Shown one piece after another: positions 54,829 through 64,000 of a stretch of 64,000 nt of DNA. The DNA is taken from the NCBI GenBank assembly GCA_023838465.1, contig JAIVEQ010000017.1:1-64000 (forward strand), given 5' to 3'. The position numbers and the translations under genes were made by a program. The stretch comes from Candidatus Thiodiazotropha sp. (GTDB taxonomy: Bacteria > Pseudomonadota > Gammaproteobacteria > Chromatiales > Chromatiaceae). A model generated the notes under the pieces. The model was not told where the DNA came from. It saw only the letters and a list, made by a program, of their open reading frames with translations, and searched no databases. The stretch's first letter is position 1. The number at the start of each line of letters is the position of its first letter.

Positions 54829-55959
54829 GTGCCGCAAGATTCACTGAACATCTCATATCCGACTGATGCCACTGTGGTACTGGCGTTTAAGGGTGACTGG
54901 ACACTCCAGGATTTGACCTACGATTGGGGTTTACTACGCAAAGAGCTACAGTCTCGGAGCGGCCTCAAAGAGATTCAACTCGATACTCAACAGCTGAATC
55001 GCTGGGATAGTCAGTTTCTGAACCTAGTACAGCAGTTGAGCGATTATTCCCTGGAATATAGCTTGCTGTTAGAGCCTCATACGTTACCGGATGGGGCCAA
55101 CAGGTTACTCAAGTTGGGACAGGCTGTTCCTGAACGCAAGGGTGCAAGACGCCGGCAACAGGGACACTCGTTGGTCTATCGTATCGGAATAGCAACCCTG
55201 GAAGCCTGGCGGGAGTCTGTCCAGTTTACTGAGTTTGCAGGAGAGCTGGTGCTCTCCATGTTGCGTTTGCTGTCCGGCAAAGCCAGCTTTCGACGTGTCG
55301 ATTTTATGGGATTTCTACAATCAGCAGGGCCTGATGCACTGCCTATCGTCAGTCTGATCGCTGTATTAGTTGGTGCAGTGCTTGCCTTCGTGGGTGCTGT
55401 GCAACTACAGATGTTCGGGGCTGAAATCTATGTAGCAAATCTGGTCGGACTGGGTTCAGTGCGGGAAATGGGTGCCATGATGACGGCCATTATCATGGCT
55501 GGCCGTACCGGTTCGGCCTATGCGGCGCAACTCGGTACGATGCAGGTAAATGGCGAGATTGACGCCCTCAAGACATTTGGGATTTCCATTGTGGACTTTC
55601 TGGTGCTGCCACGTTTCCTGGCACTTCTTATCATGTTGCCACTACTCACCCTATGGGCAAATTTTCTTGGCATCTTCGGTGGTCTGCTGGTCGGTGTAGG
55701 GGTGCTGGATATCTCGTTGCTGGAGTATTTGATTCAGACACGTGACTCAATAGGATGGCCCGATTTGACCGTTGGTCTGGTGAAGAGTCTCCTGTTTGCT
55801 ATTGTGATTGCCATGTCAGGCTGCCTACGCGGCCTACAGAGTGGTCGTGACTCCTCGGCTGTAGGTCATGCCACTACTTCAGCTATGGTTACGTCCATCC
55901 TGTTGATTGTGATATGGGATGCCATTACCACAATACTCTTTAATCAAATAGGCTTTTGA
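54829..55959 (+). CDS. MlaE-like ABC permease with N-terminal STAS domain
   Basis: This 376-residue protein carries an N-terminal STAS-like domain (about 1-105), with W-D-S-Q-F-L where STAS proteins have their conserved aspartate-serine/threonine region. The MlaE/Ttg2B permease (about 130-376) has five membrane helices and the family motif G-R-T-G-S-A-Y-A-A-Q-L-G-T-M. The start is GTG 54829. It is the first gene of a four-gene MCE-type lipid transport operon, separated by only 3 bp from the ATPase gene. Confidence 0.88.
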   Translation: MPQDSLNISYPTDATVVLAFKGDWTLQDLTYDWGLLRKELQSRSGLKEIQLDTQQLNRWDSQFLNLVQQLSDYSLEYSLLLEPHTLPDGANRLLKLGQAVPERKGARRRQQGHSLVYRIGIATLEAWRESVQFTEFAGELVLSMLRLLSGKASFRRVDFMGFLQSAGPDALPIVSLIAVLVGAVLAFVGAVQLQMFGAEIYVANLVGLGSVREMGAMMTAIIMAGRTGSAYAAQLGTMQVNGEIDALKTFGISIVDFLVLPRFLALLIMLPLLTLWANFLGIFGGLLVGVGVLDISLLEYLIQTRDSIGWPDLTVGLVKSLLFAIVIAMSGCLRGLQSGRDSSAVGHATTSAMVTSILLIVIWDAITTILFNQIGF

Positions 55960-55962
55960 AGC

Positions 55963-56766
55963 ATGCAGCAAAATAAGGTATCGCTGACCCATCCTGCAGC
56001 AGAATCTCATATTGAGGTGACAGATCTGACCATGGCCTATGGAGATTTTGTGATCCAAAGTGATCTGAACTTCACCATTCGACGAGGTGACATTTTTATT
56101 ATCATGGGAGGTAGTGGTTGTGGAAAGAGCACCTTGCTTCGTCATCTTATTGGACTTAAAAAGCCTGCACAAGGTGATATACGCTATGAGGGCGACTCTT
56201 TTTGGAAACTTGATGTATCGAAACGTCAAGGCTTGATGCGGCGGATGGGTGTGCTCTATCAAAGTGGAGCACTCTGGACTAGCATGACGTTAGCCGAGAA
56301 TATCACCTTACCCATTGAGGCCTATACTGACCTGTCAGCCTCTCAGGCCCGTGAGTTGGCATCCTTTAAGCTTTCACTGGTCGGGCTGAAGGGCTTCGAG
56401 GACTATTATCCTGCGGAGATCAGTGGTGGCATGCAAAAGCGTGCGGGATTAGCCCGGGCTATGGCTCTCGATCCGGAGCTGCTTTTTTTTGACGAACCAT
56501 CAGCCGGATTGGATCCTGTCAGTGCAAAGCGATTGGATGACTTGATTATTGAGTTAAGTGAAAGTCTGGGGACCACCATCGTGGTGGTCACTCATGAATT
56601 GGCCAGTATTTTTGCCATTGGTAACAATTCAGTGTTTCTCGATCCTGAATCCAAAACCATGATTGCTCATGGAGACCCAGGTGATTTACTCCACAATTCC
56701 AGTGATGCCAGGGTGCATGAATTCCTTACCCGGGGTGACACCCTTTCGCAAACCACAGGAAACTGA
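55963..56766 (+). CDS. MlaF-like ABC transporter ATPase
   Basis: This 267-residue ATPase has Walker A G-G-S-G-C-G-K-S-T, signature I-S-G-G-M-Q-K-R-A (MlaF-type, M-Q-K-R instead of Q-R-Q-R), Walker B L-L-F-F-D-E-P-S-A-G-L-D-P and the H-loop V-T-H-E-L. It powers the permease encoded just upstream. It is followed after 5 bp by the MCE gene. Confidence 0.93.
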   Translation: MQQNKVSLTHPAAESHIEVTDLTMAYGDFVIQSDLNFTIRRGDIFIIMGGSGCGKSTLLRHLIGLKKPAQGDIRYEGDSFWKLDVSKRQGLMRRMGVLYQSGALWTSMTLAENITLPIEAYTDLSASQARELASFKLSLVGLKGFEDYYPAEISGGMQKRAGLARAMALDPELLFFDEPSAGLDPVSAKRLDDLIIELSESLGTTIVVVTHELASIFAIGNNSVFLDPESKTMIAHGDPGDLLHNSSDARVHEFLTRGDTLSQTTGN

Positions 56767-56771
56767 TAATC

Positions 56772-57782
56772 ATGCAGTCAAAGGTCAACCCCGCACTCAT
56801 CGGCTTCTTTGTCCTAGCTACCCTTGCATTAGGACTGGGCTCGGTTTTTCTATTGTCGAATGGTGGTTTGTCGCATCAGTCCACTCGCTTTATTCTATTC
56901 TTTGAGAGTGATGTAAAAGGTTTGCAGGTTGGCTCCCCCGTCAATTTTCGCGGGGTCAATGTGGGGAAGGTCGAATCGATGTCGATCACTTATCTACAAC
57001 AGAATAATGAGTTCAGGATTCCTGTGATCATTGGCATCGACGATACCCGGGTTGGATTTGATGGTGTGAAAATCAGTGGTGGTGGTTTGATAGGGTTGAA
57101 TGAGCTGATCGAGCAGGGACTCAGAGCAAGACTCAATTTGCAAAGCCTGGTGACCGGCAAGCTGGAAATCGAACTGGATTTTCATCCGGATTCACCGGTC
57201 AGGTTGGTCAGTACAGATAATAACTATCCAGAAATTCCCACCATTCAATCGAGTATGGAGAGAATAGCAACAGCTATTGAAGCAATGCCGATAGAGCGTA
57301 TTACTCATCGTCTTGCAGAGATCCTGGACGGTATCGATCAAATGGTGGAGAGCGGTGAACTATTACGATTGAAGGCATCACTCATCCAGGTGACCCAGAG
57401 ACTTGAATCAGTCACTGAACAGTTGCTGCAAGATACCCCGAAGCTACTTGATAGTACTGCGAGTAGCCTGGAGGATGCCCAGGTGATGCTTGCAGAGGTG
57501 ACCAAGACAGCCATTCAATCCCAGAAAATGATTGCTGTAACCGAGGGGAAGCTGGGGCAAGCGTTTACCAGTTGGGAACAGACGATGGCCAGTGGTGACG
57601 CTGCCTTCTCTCAGTTAGGGCAGGTAGCCACATCGGCTGATAAGATCCTAAGCCAGGATTCTCCAGTGATGAACGAGATGACAGTTACCCTGCGTGAATT
57701 GGGAGCGGCGGCTCGTTCTATCCGCATTATGTCAGAGTATCTGGAGCGTCATCCGGAAGCGCTACTACGGGGGAAACAATGA
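56772..57782 (+). CDS. MCE-domain lipid-transport substrate-binding protein
   Basis: This 336-residue protein has one N-terminal membrane anchor (A-L-I-G-F-F-V-L-A-T-L-A-L-G-L-G), a single MCE/MlaD domain (about 40-120, with V-K-G-L-Q-V-G-S-P-V-N-F-R-G-V-N-V-G) and then a long helical region of about 180 residues. Being longer than MlaD, it may form a periplasmic tube or needle as in PqiB/LetB-type proteins, though with only one MCE repeat. The stop overlaps the next start. Confidence 0.9.
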   Translation: MQSKVNPALIGFFVLATLALGLGSVFLLSNGGLSHQSTRFILFFESDVKGLQVGSPVNFRGVNVGKVESMSITYLQQNNEFRIPVIIGIDDTRVGFDGVKISGGGLIGLNELIEQGLRARLNLQSLVTGKLEIELDFHPDSPVRLVSTDNNYPEIPTIQSSMERIATAIEAMPIERITHRLAEILDGIDQMVESGELLRLKASLIQVTQRLESVTEQLLQDTPKLLDSTASSLEDAQVMLAEVTKTAIQSQKMIAVTEGKLGQAFTSWEQTMASGDAAFSQLGQVATSADKILSQDSPVMNEMTVTLRELGAAARSIRIMSEYLERHPEALLRGKQ

Positions 57783-58405
57783 TGTTACAGAATTCCATGA
57801 CAAGATTGATGATAGTCGCTACATCGTTGACTCTATTTGTGGCAGGCTGTGCGGGTCCCTCACAGCCGACCCGTTTTTATCGTCTGGATGGACAGCCAAA
57901 TGTGGCTGAACTTATTCGTTTCAAACCACAAGCTGGCCTAACCCTGGTAGGTGTTGGGCCGATTAAACTGGCGGGGTATCTTGACCGTCCTCAGATAATA
58001 AAACGTCTATCATCACATCAACTTGAGCTCCATGAATTCGACCAATGGGCTGGCTCTCTGCAAGAGAATATGCTTCAGGTGATGAGTGATTTCTTACGCC
58101 AAAAACTAAAAACGATGCAGGTCATCTCCTATCCCTGGCACGGTAGTGTGCGCCCTGATTATGAAGTGCTTTTCTATATCAGTCGCTTTGACCAGGAGAG
58201 TGACAGGATTTGGTTGCAAGTACGCTGGAGTTTGATTGAGAGCCATGCCAATAAGCTGGTTGAAATGCAACAGCTGGTGATTGAAGAGGCTATCGATGGG
58301 AGCGGTGTTGAAGATGGCGTGATGGCTGCGAATCGTGCAATGGGTCAGTTGGCAAAACAGATAGCAGATACTATTCAGTCTCTGGCTGAGTCATCCCAGC
58401 CGTAG
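57779..58405 (+). CDS. PqiC-like (ABC-type transport auxiliary) lipoprotein
   Basis: This 208-residue lipoprotein has lipobox F-V-A-G-C at about residues 20-24 and the PqiC/DUF330 layout (T-R-F-Y-R-L, V-G-P-I-K-L-A-G-Y-L-D-R-P-Q-I). It is expected to sit in the outer membrane and receive the MCE complex. The start ATG overlaps the MCE gene's stop (ATGA). It completes the permease-ATPase-MCE-lipoprotein set. Confidence 0.87.
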   Translation: MMLQNSMTRLMIVATSLTLFVAGCAGPSQPTRFYRLDGQPNVAELIRFKPQAGLTLVGVGPIKLAGYLDRPQIIKRLSSHQLELHEFDQWAGSLQENMLQVMSDFLRQKLKTMQVISYPWHGSVRPDYEVLFYISRFDQESDRIWLQVRWSLIESHANKLVEMQQLVIEEAIDGSGVEDGVMAANRAMGQLAKQIADTIQSLAESSQP

Positions 58406-58542
58406 GGTGCGGCCCTGCCCCACCTATCACGGTTGAATAATGAGGTTGCGTATAGACATTCGATCTTCTGCGGTCAAATAAGCGCCATTAGTGTCAATGT
58501 CTTACAAGCAGCCAAGTTGATCATCCCGTTTTTTATTTCAGG

Positions 58543-59334
58543 CTAGTTGATTGCAGGCTTCTCTTCGACTTTTTCCTGAGACGGTGTCTGTACAGATTCG
58601 TTAACTGGGGGTGTTATCGGTAGAGGGGTAGGTTCAATAATTTCAGGTTGCGGCATTTCATAGCGCTTGGCGATAGTCAGCAGGCCAATGACGGGATGAT
58701 CGATATAGTGGAGTTTGCCACTGCGCATACGTCGGCTATCCTGCAATCGATAGTGTTTGAAGCTGGGGCCGAAGTTAAAGTCGTCACTACTCGATTGCGT
58801 TGCATTTCCACTCACTGCCTTATGCAGTGCAATATCGACATCGAGATGCAAATATCGCTGGATGCCAAACTTCAAACTACCTTCAAGCTTCGGCAGATTC
58901 AGGTCCGAGGCTTGGCCACCATCTGCCGGTAGCAGAGAGAAATGGATTTGTTGCGCATGCTTAGGGTCTTTCATGGGTTGACGCCAGGCTGCATGATAGA
59001 GAGGGCGATAGTCGCGAGATCTACGCATTGCACCCCAGGCATTGTTAAGCGCTCTCTCCTCGGCAGGTAATGCGCGAAATGCGATGGGTTTGTTGTCCCG
59101 CATGGGACTTCCCTTGGATAACCATGTTGCATGCTTTGGCTGGGGCCTGCCAGGGTTGCTGGACCAACCCTCTGTTGAACCTGCGCCTGGTGCGATACGC
59201 TCGAAGATCAGTACCTCGAACTGATACCAGGTCTGAGACGCTGCAGCCTGATCATTTTCCGCCTGTGACACTAATGGGTGTACGAGCAGTGTACAAAAAA
59301 GCAGCCTTACAAACGATTCCCGAATAGTGCTCAT
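58543..59334 (-). CDS. CsiV-family periplasmic protein
   Basis: This 263-residue protein has a signal peptide (cut near S-Q-A) and the CsiV pattern: W-Y-Q-F-E-V-L-I-F-E-R at the start, then R-Y-L-H-L-D-V-D-I-A-L and H-P-V-I-G-L-L-T-I-A. It ends in a proline-rich tail. CsiV was described as a peptidoglycan-associated partner of the kinase CvrA/DncV-linked system in Vibrio; here only location is informative. It lies 45 bp after mfd on the same strand, a pairing common in gammaproteobacteria. Confidence 0.8.
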   Translation of the reverse strand: MSTIRESFVRLLFCTLLVHPLVSQAENDQAAASQTWYQFEVLIFERIAPGAGSTEGWSSNPGRPQPKHATWLSKGSPMRDNKPIAFRALPAEERALNNAWGAMRRSRDYRPLYHAAWRQPMKDPKHAQQIHFSLLPADGGQASDLNLPKLEGSLKFGIQRYLHLDVDIALHKAVSGNATQSSSDDFNFGPSFKHYRLQDSRRMRSGKLHYIDHPVIGLLTIAKRYEMPQPEIIEPTPLPITPPVNESVQTPSQEKVEEKPAIN

Positions 59335-59379
59335 CTAACAAACCTTTCTATGACGATTTCTGGGCTACTCAATTGGGCC

Positions 59380-62300
59380 TCAGTTTATCAGGCTGTCGAG
59401 CAGACAGTGTATTTTATTTACCCGTTTGTCGACCTCTTCAAGATTGGCGCTATAACGTAGCTTATCACTCCCATCCATACGGTATACGTTAGGCCGACTC
59501 TGAATGAGGCTGATGAGTTTAGAGGGGTCGAGTTTTGGACTCTCGTCAAATAACAGTCTGGCACCTTTGGGTCCAGCCTCGATTTTACGAATGCCCAGTG
59601 GGTGGGCTCGCAGCTTCAGCTCTGTAATCTCGAACAGATTTTTGGCTGCAATCGGCAGCAAGCCGAAACGGTCGATCATCTCTACCTGTAGATCCCTCAA
59701 GTCGGTCTCATCCTTGGCACTGGCTATACGCTTGTAGAGCACCAGACGTGAATGGACATCGGGCAAGTAGTCATCAGGCAGCAGTGCGGGAATGTTGAGT
59801 TCGATCTCTGTGCCATGGTCCAAAGGCCTGTCCAGCTCCGGTTGACTACCTGCCTTCAGGGCGGCTACAGCCCGCTCCAGTAACTCCGTATAGAGTGAGA
59901 AACCTATCTCCTGGATCTGGCCACTCTGTTCTTCACCCAGCAACTCGCCTGCCCCCCGGATCTCCATGTCGTGTGTGGATAGGGTGAAGCCAGCACCAAG
60001 ATCTTCAAGAGATTCAATGGCTTCTAGCCGCTTTTTTGCGTCAGATGTCATGCTGCCAGGTGGGGGTGTCAATAGGTAAGCGTAAGCGCGATGGTGGGAA
60101 CGTCCGACCCTGCCTCGAATCTGATGCAGTTGTGCCAGCCCTAATTTATCAGCCCGGTTGATGATCATCGTGTTGGCAGTGGGCACATCGATACCGCTTT
60201 CTACAATGGTGGTACAAACCAGCAGGCTGAAGCGTTGGTGGTAGAAATCGCGCATGATCCCTTCCAACTCCCGCTCGCGCATCTGACCGTGTGCCACCTG
60301 AAGTCGGATTCCAGGCAGCAGGGCTTCGAGTCGTTCCGCCATATTCTCAATGGTGCTGACCTCATTGTGCAGGAAGTAGATCTGGCCACCGCGTTTCAGT
60401 TCACGTTGGCAGGCCTCGCTAATCAGACTGTCACTCCATTGGCTGACAAAGGTTTTGACCGGGTGGCGGAGTGCCGGCGGGGTGGCGATGATCGAGAGAT
60501 CGCGCATACCCGACATAGCCATATTGAGGGTCCGGGGAATGGGGGTGGCCGTTAGGGTCAGTAGATCGACTTCACTGCGTAAAGCTTTCAGTTTTTCTTT
60601 GTGGCGCACACCAAATCGATGCTCTTCATCGATGATCACCAGACCAAGATTTTTGAATTTGATACCCTCTGATAGGAGTTTATGGGTGCCGACCACAATA
60701 TCGACAGTGCCATCCTGTAGACCATCGATAACCTGCTGTTGCTGTTTGCCGGTACGAAAGCGCGACAGGCTTTCAATCTTGACCGGCCAGTCGGCAAACC
60801 GGTCTGAAAAGTTCTGGTAATGCTGTTGTGACAATAGTGTGGTTGGCACCAGGACGACGACCTGTTTGTTGCCTTGCGTCGCCATGAAAGCAGCACGCAT
60901 CGCCACCTCGGTCTTACCAAAACCGACATCCCCGCACACCACACGATCCATGGGTTGAGGCGATATCATATCCTGTAGGACCGCGTCGATGGTCTGTAGT
61001 TGGTCAGGTGTCTCTTCAAATTCGAATGAGGTAGCGAAGGCTTGATACTCCGCATCGGGGGCTGGGAAGGCTACGCCTTGACGGGCTGCACGTCGAGCAT
61101 AAATCTCAAGCAGTTCTGCAGCAACGTCACGTATCTGCTTGGCAGCCTTGTGTTTTATCTTCTCCCACTGATCACCGCCGAGGCGGTGAAGCGGGGCGTG
61201 TTCCGGTGAAGCTCCGGCATAGCGACTGATCAGGTGCAGGGAAGCGACCGGCACATAAAGTTTATCTCCCCGGGCATACTCCAGGGTCAGAAACTCGGTA
61301 TCCATCCCACCCACATCCAAGGCTTGCAGTCCTAGATAACGACCGACGCCATGATCCTCATGTACCACCGGCGCGCCGATATGCAGTTCGGTAAGATTAC
61401 GTACTATCTGATCGGGATCCTGGCTGACCTTGCGCCGGCGTCGTTCCTGACGAACTCGTTCGCCGTAGAGCTGGGTCTCGGTGATCAGAGCAATACCCTG
61501 ATCCTCCAGCACAAGCCCTTGCTCCATCGGGGCCACACACAGACCGATCTTGATGTCGCTGTTGAGAAAGGCGTCCCAACTCTCGACCACTTTAGGTTGA
61601 ATGTTGAGATCATGCAGGGTGCCCAACAGCATTTCACGGCGGCCCGCACCTTCGGCGATGAACAGTACCCGCATCGGTTGTTCATCGAGAAAGCGTTTGA
61701 GTGCCCCAGCAGGTTCCTTGCTGCGTGCCTGGAAAGCGACCGGAGGTGGTAGTTGGGTCTGGAAGTTGACTACATCGGCGTAGCCTTTGCTACGCGTTGG
61801 TACTTCGTGATAGCCCAGGGTGACTGAGTTGCCACTCTTTAGTTTGGAGGCCAGTTCATCTGCCAGAAGATAGAGGCTTTGTGGTGGAAGCACTGGACGC
61901 TCAATATCATGACGCCGCTGCTCAAAGCGATCCTCTACACCGGCGATAAAAGTGGTCGCCTGTTCTCTGACCTCTTCCAGCTGTATCTGAATGTGATGCG
62001 CCGGCAGATAGTCGAAGAGGGTTGCAGTTTGTTCGAAAAATAGTGGTAGATAGTACTCCAGGCCGCTTGGAATCTTGCCGTCGGAGACATCTCGATAGAT
62101 CAGGCTTTGCTGTAAATCACCCTCGAACTGGGTTCGGTAGTTGCGGCGGAATTGGGTAATGCCGGTTTCATCCAGCGGAAATTCTCTTGCCGGTAACATT
62201 TCGATGCGTTCGAACTTTTCTGCGGAGCGTTGACTCTCAGGATCGAAGGTACGAATGGTATCAACCTCGTCATCAAACAGGTCGATACGATAGGGGGATT

Positions 62301-62859
62301 GGCTGCCCATCGGAAAGATATCGAGCAACGATCCTCTGACCGCAAATTCTCCATGGGAAAGCACCTGAGAGACACACTGATAACCACTCTGTTCAAGGCG
62401 TCGACGGGTATCATCAATGTTGAGTAGCTGTCCGGTCTCGACGATCAGGCAGTGGGCATCCAGGAAACTCTGTGGCACCAGGCGCTGCATCAGAGTGGAT
62501 ACCGGTGCAACCAGGATGCCACGGGAGATCTGCGGCAGTCTGTAGAGAGTCAGTAGTCGCTGAGAGATCAGCTCCGGTAAAGGAGAGAAGAGATCGTAAG
62601 GCAGTGTCTCCCAATCCGGAAAATTGATGACCGGTACATCGGTTGTATCGAGGAAGAAACTCAATTCACGTTCCAGCCGGGTGGCTGATGGCATATCAGA
62701 GGTTACAACCAGCAGTAGTCCGTGGAAAGCCTTGGCTGCATTGGCGATCGCCAGGGAGGCACTGCATCCATACAGTCTGCCCCATTGCAGTCGCTCATCG
62801 ACCGCTTCGGGCAACCTGGGGGAAAATGGGGAGTGCAGGCGTTCTGGTTGTGTGCTCAT
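59380..62859 (-). CDS. mfd: Transcription-repair coupling factor Mfd
   Basis: This 1159-residue translocase removes stalled RNA polymerase and recruits UvrA. The UvrB-like N-terminal region, the RNA polymerase-interacting domain (about 480-560), helicase motifs (G-D-V-G-F-G-K-T-E-V-A, I-I-D-E-E-H-R-F-G-V, H-Q-I-R-G-R-V-G-R) and the C-terminal TRCF domain are all present. It is close to the usual 1150 residues. Confidence 0.97.
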   Translation of the reverse strand: MSTQPERLHSPFSPRLPEAVDERLQWGRLYGCSASLAIANAAKAFHGLLLVVTSDMPSATRLERELSFFLDTTDVPVINFPDWETLPYDLFSPLPELISQRLLTLYRLPQISRGILVAPVSTLMQRLVPQSFLDAHCLIVETGQLLNIDDTRRRLEQSGYQCVSQVLSHGEFAVRGSLLDIFPMGSQSPYRIDLFDDEVDTIRTFDPESQRSAEKFERIEMLPAREFPLDETGITQFRRNYRTQFEGDLQQSLIYRDVSDGKIPSGLEYYLPLFFEQTATLFDYLPAHHIQIQLEEVREQATTFIAGVEDRFEQRRHDIERPVLPPQSLYLLADELASKLKSGNSVTLGYHEVPTRSKGYADVVNFQTQLPPPVAFQARSKEPAGALKRFLDEQPMRVLFIAEGAGRREMLLGTLHDLNIQPKVVESWDAFLNSDIKIGLCVAPMEQGLVLEDQGIALITETQLYGERVRQERRRRKVSQDPDQIVRNLTELHIGAPVVHEDHGVGRYLGLQALDVGGMDTEFLTLEYARGDKLYVPVASLHLISRYAGASPEHAPLHRLGGDQWEKIKHKAAKQIRDVAAELLEIYARRAARQGVAFPAPDAEYQAFATSFEFEETPDQLQTIDAVLQDMISPQPMDRVVCGDVGFGKTEVAMRAAFMATQGNKQVVVLVPTTLLSQQHYQNFSDRFADWPVKIESLSRFRTGKQQQQVIDGLQDGTVDIVVGTHKLLSEGIKFKNLGLVIIDEEHRFGVRHKEKLKALRSEVDLLTLTATPIPRTLNMAMSGMRDLSIIATPPALRHPVKTFVSQWSDSLISEACQRELKRGGQIYFLHNEVSTIENMAERLEALLPGIRLQVAHGQMRERELEGIMRDFYHQRFSLLVCTTIVESGIDVPTANTMIINRADKLGLAQLHQIRGRVGRSHHRAYAYLLTPPPGSMTSDAKKRLEAIESLEDLGAGFTLSTHDMEIRGAGELLGEEQSGQIQEIGFSLYTELLERAVAALKAGSQPELDRPLDHGTEIELNIPALLPDDYLPDVHSRLVLYKRIASAKDETDLRDLQVEMIDRFGLLPIAAKNLFEITELKLRAHPLGIRKIEAGPKGARLLFDESPKLDPSKLISLIQSRPNVYRMDGSDKLRYSANLEEVDKRVNKIHCLLDSLIN

Positions 62860-63008
62860 GCGTGGAATAGGCTGGACTGGCTTAAAAAGCAGGCGATTGT
62901 CTCATAACTTGTTCGAGAGATCATACGAATATCAGGCGATATTCATTGGCATGCTATGGTTACGGTCACCTGTTCTCACTCAGCGAGCTTGAATAGAGAG
63001 GTATTGTA

Positions 63009-63302
63009 TTGGCTAAATTATTCATGGTGACGATTCAATTGTTTCTGGTATCAATACCCATATTGCCATTGGCAAGTGAGCAGGCGGTCAATCAGTTAAC
63101 AACCGATAGGGCTTGTCAAAAGTGTGACCTGAAGCAAGCTGACCTGAGATTAATGGATCTTCATCAGGCCGACCTGCGTGGCGCAAATCTTGACAATGCC
63201 ATGCTCTACAAAATCGATCTCAAAGGGGCACAGTTAGAAGGTGCCCTTGGTATCGCGTACTGGTACGCCATCAATATCACCTTGACGGAGTACTCGTCTT
63301 AA
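63009..63302 (+). CDS. Short secreted pentapeptide-repeat protein
   Basis: This 97-residue protein starts at TTG 63009 after AGAGAGG. It has a signal peptide (to about residue 23), then a C-x-x-C pair (A-C-Q-K-C-D) and four or five pentapeptide repeats of the A-D-L-R-x type (Q-A-D-L-R, Q-A-D-L-R-G-A-N-L-D-N-A-M-L, G-A-Q-L-E-G-A). Role unknown; with so few repeats only one or two helical coils can form. Confidence 0.75.
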   Translation: MAKLFMVTIQLFLVSIPILPLASEQAVNQLTTDRACQKCDLKQADLRLMDLHQADLRGANLDNAMLYKIDLKGAQLEGALGIAYWYAINITLTEYSS

Positions 63303-63490
63303 AGTGGAGGCTAAAAAGTGTCTACTTCGGACCCAATCGATAGCAAGGTAATTCAGGTGATGGTAATGGATTGTCTAAGTGAACTTACGTTAACTCTGTA
63401 GTGCAGCGTCACTCATCTATCCAGATTCCAATTAAAATATGATGAATAAATACGGTAGACATCATAGTCAGAATTGTAATGGGGAATAGT

Positions 63491-64000
63491 ATGAGAAGCT
63501 ATGTAGCAGAGTCACTTGGGACTTTTTGGCTAGTTCTTGGCGGATGTGGCAGTGCGGTCATCGCAGCCGCCTTCCCTGAGCTGGGTATTGGCTTGCTGGG
63601 TGTTTCACTCGCTTTTGGTCTGACTGTATTGACCATGGCCTATGCGATTGGGCATATCTCCGGTTGTCATCTGAATCCGGCTGTTTCTATTGGCCTCTGG
63701 GCGGGGGGGCGCTTTCCTGCGAATCAATTATTGCCATACATAGTGGCTCAGGTTGTGGGTGCATTGATAGCCGGTGGGGTGCTGTATCTTATAGCGACAG
63801 GTAAGGGCGGTTTTGATGTAACGGGTGGTTTTGCATCAAATGGCTATGGGGACCATTCACCAGGTGGATATTCAATGTTCGCAGCCTTGTTGACAGAGAT
63901 TGTTATGACAATGATGTTTCTGCTTGTGATACTCGGTGCAACAGATAAGAGAGCGCCCAAGGGCATGGCCCCCATTGCAATCGGTCTCTGTCTGACCCTT
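63491..64000 (+). CDS. aqpZ: Aquaporin Z (3' end beyond the window)
   Basis: The frame starts ATG at 63491 after GGGGA and is open to the window end, 170 codons. It begins [15 protein letters not shown] and has the first Asn-Pro-Ala box in G-C-H-L-N-P-A-V-S, the structure of AqpZ water channels. The second Asn-Pro-Ala box lies beyond the window. Confidence 0.92.
   Translation, partial: MRSYVAESLGTFWLVLGGCGSAVIAAAFPELGIGLLGVSLAFGLTVLTMAYAIGHISGCHLNPAVSIGLWAGGRFPANQLLPYIVAQVVGALIAGGVLYLIATGKGGFDVTGGFASNGYGDHSPGGYSMFAALLTEIVMTMMFLLVILGATDKRAPKGMAPIAIGLCLTL

Overview
The window looks like chromosomal DNA of a gammaproteobacterial sulfur oxidiser. Two things suggest this. First, dsrA and dsrB of the oxidative (reverse) dissimilatory sulfite reductase type are present. 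Second, there is a long housekeeping block, yciK-mupP-ubiG ... mtaD/mtnA-gyrA-serC-serA-pheA-hisC-tyrA-aroA-cmk-rpsA-ihfB, whose order I recall from Pseudomonas and related gammaproteobacteria. A member of the Chromatiales or a Thiodiazotropha/Sedimenticola-like lineage is my best guess, but the genus cannot be fixed from the sequence alone.

Layout. 1-1320: small stress-type membrane protein and lipoprotein genes and a DUF924 gene. 1676-2761: an intact IS30-family insertion sequence. 2762-5820: a chemoreceptor and CheV, preceded by a structured leader-like inverted repeat. 5905-13400: accessory-looking stretch with a stand-alone EF-G paralogue, a solitary dsrAB pair, and a two-receiver GGDEF/EAL-like regulator split by an in-frame TGA. 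A 26-bp direct repeat brackets dsrAB and the regulator. 13544-17341: osmoprotection cluster (MarR regulator, BCCT betaine-type transporter, divergent porin). 17736-24761: a conserved hypothetical, two overlapping YcjF/DUF697-type GTPases, DUF2461, small cysteine-rich and HMA-like proteins, and a CPA2 antiporter. 24820-44001: the conserved housekeeping block, with an orphan PstS-like gene inserted into it. 44115-52645: phosphate-themed region with phoB-phoR, a CorC/HlyC-type CBS protein, polyphosphate kinase, an archaeal-type phosphoglycerate mutase, and a kinase with two ATP-cones and a 2-phosphoglycerate-kinase-like domain. 52864-58405: a REC-PP2C-HATPase partner-switch regulator divergent from a four-gene MCE/Mla-type lipid transport operon whose permease carries a STAS domain. 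58543-64000: csiV, mfd, a short pentapeptide-repeat protein, and an aquaporin gene running off the end.

How the parts fit. The ubiG/mupP/yciK side covers quinone synthesis and cell-wall recycling. mtaD and mtnA salvage methylthioadenosine. serC to aroA supply serine and aromatic amino acids. cmk, rpsA and ihfB serve nucleotide, translation and nucleoid functions. The least ordinary pieces are the solitary dsrAB locus between direct repeats, the ATP-cone/2PGK plus archaeal-type mutase pair beside ppk1, and the PP2C regulator facing a STAS-bearing lipid transporter. No CRISPR array, rRNA or tRNA gene was recognised.
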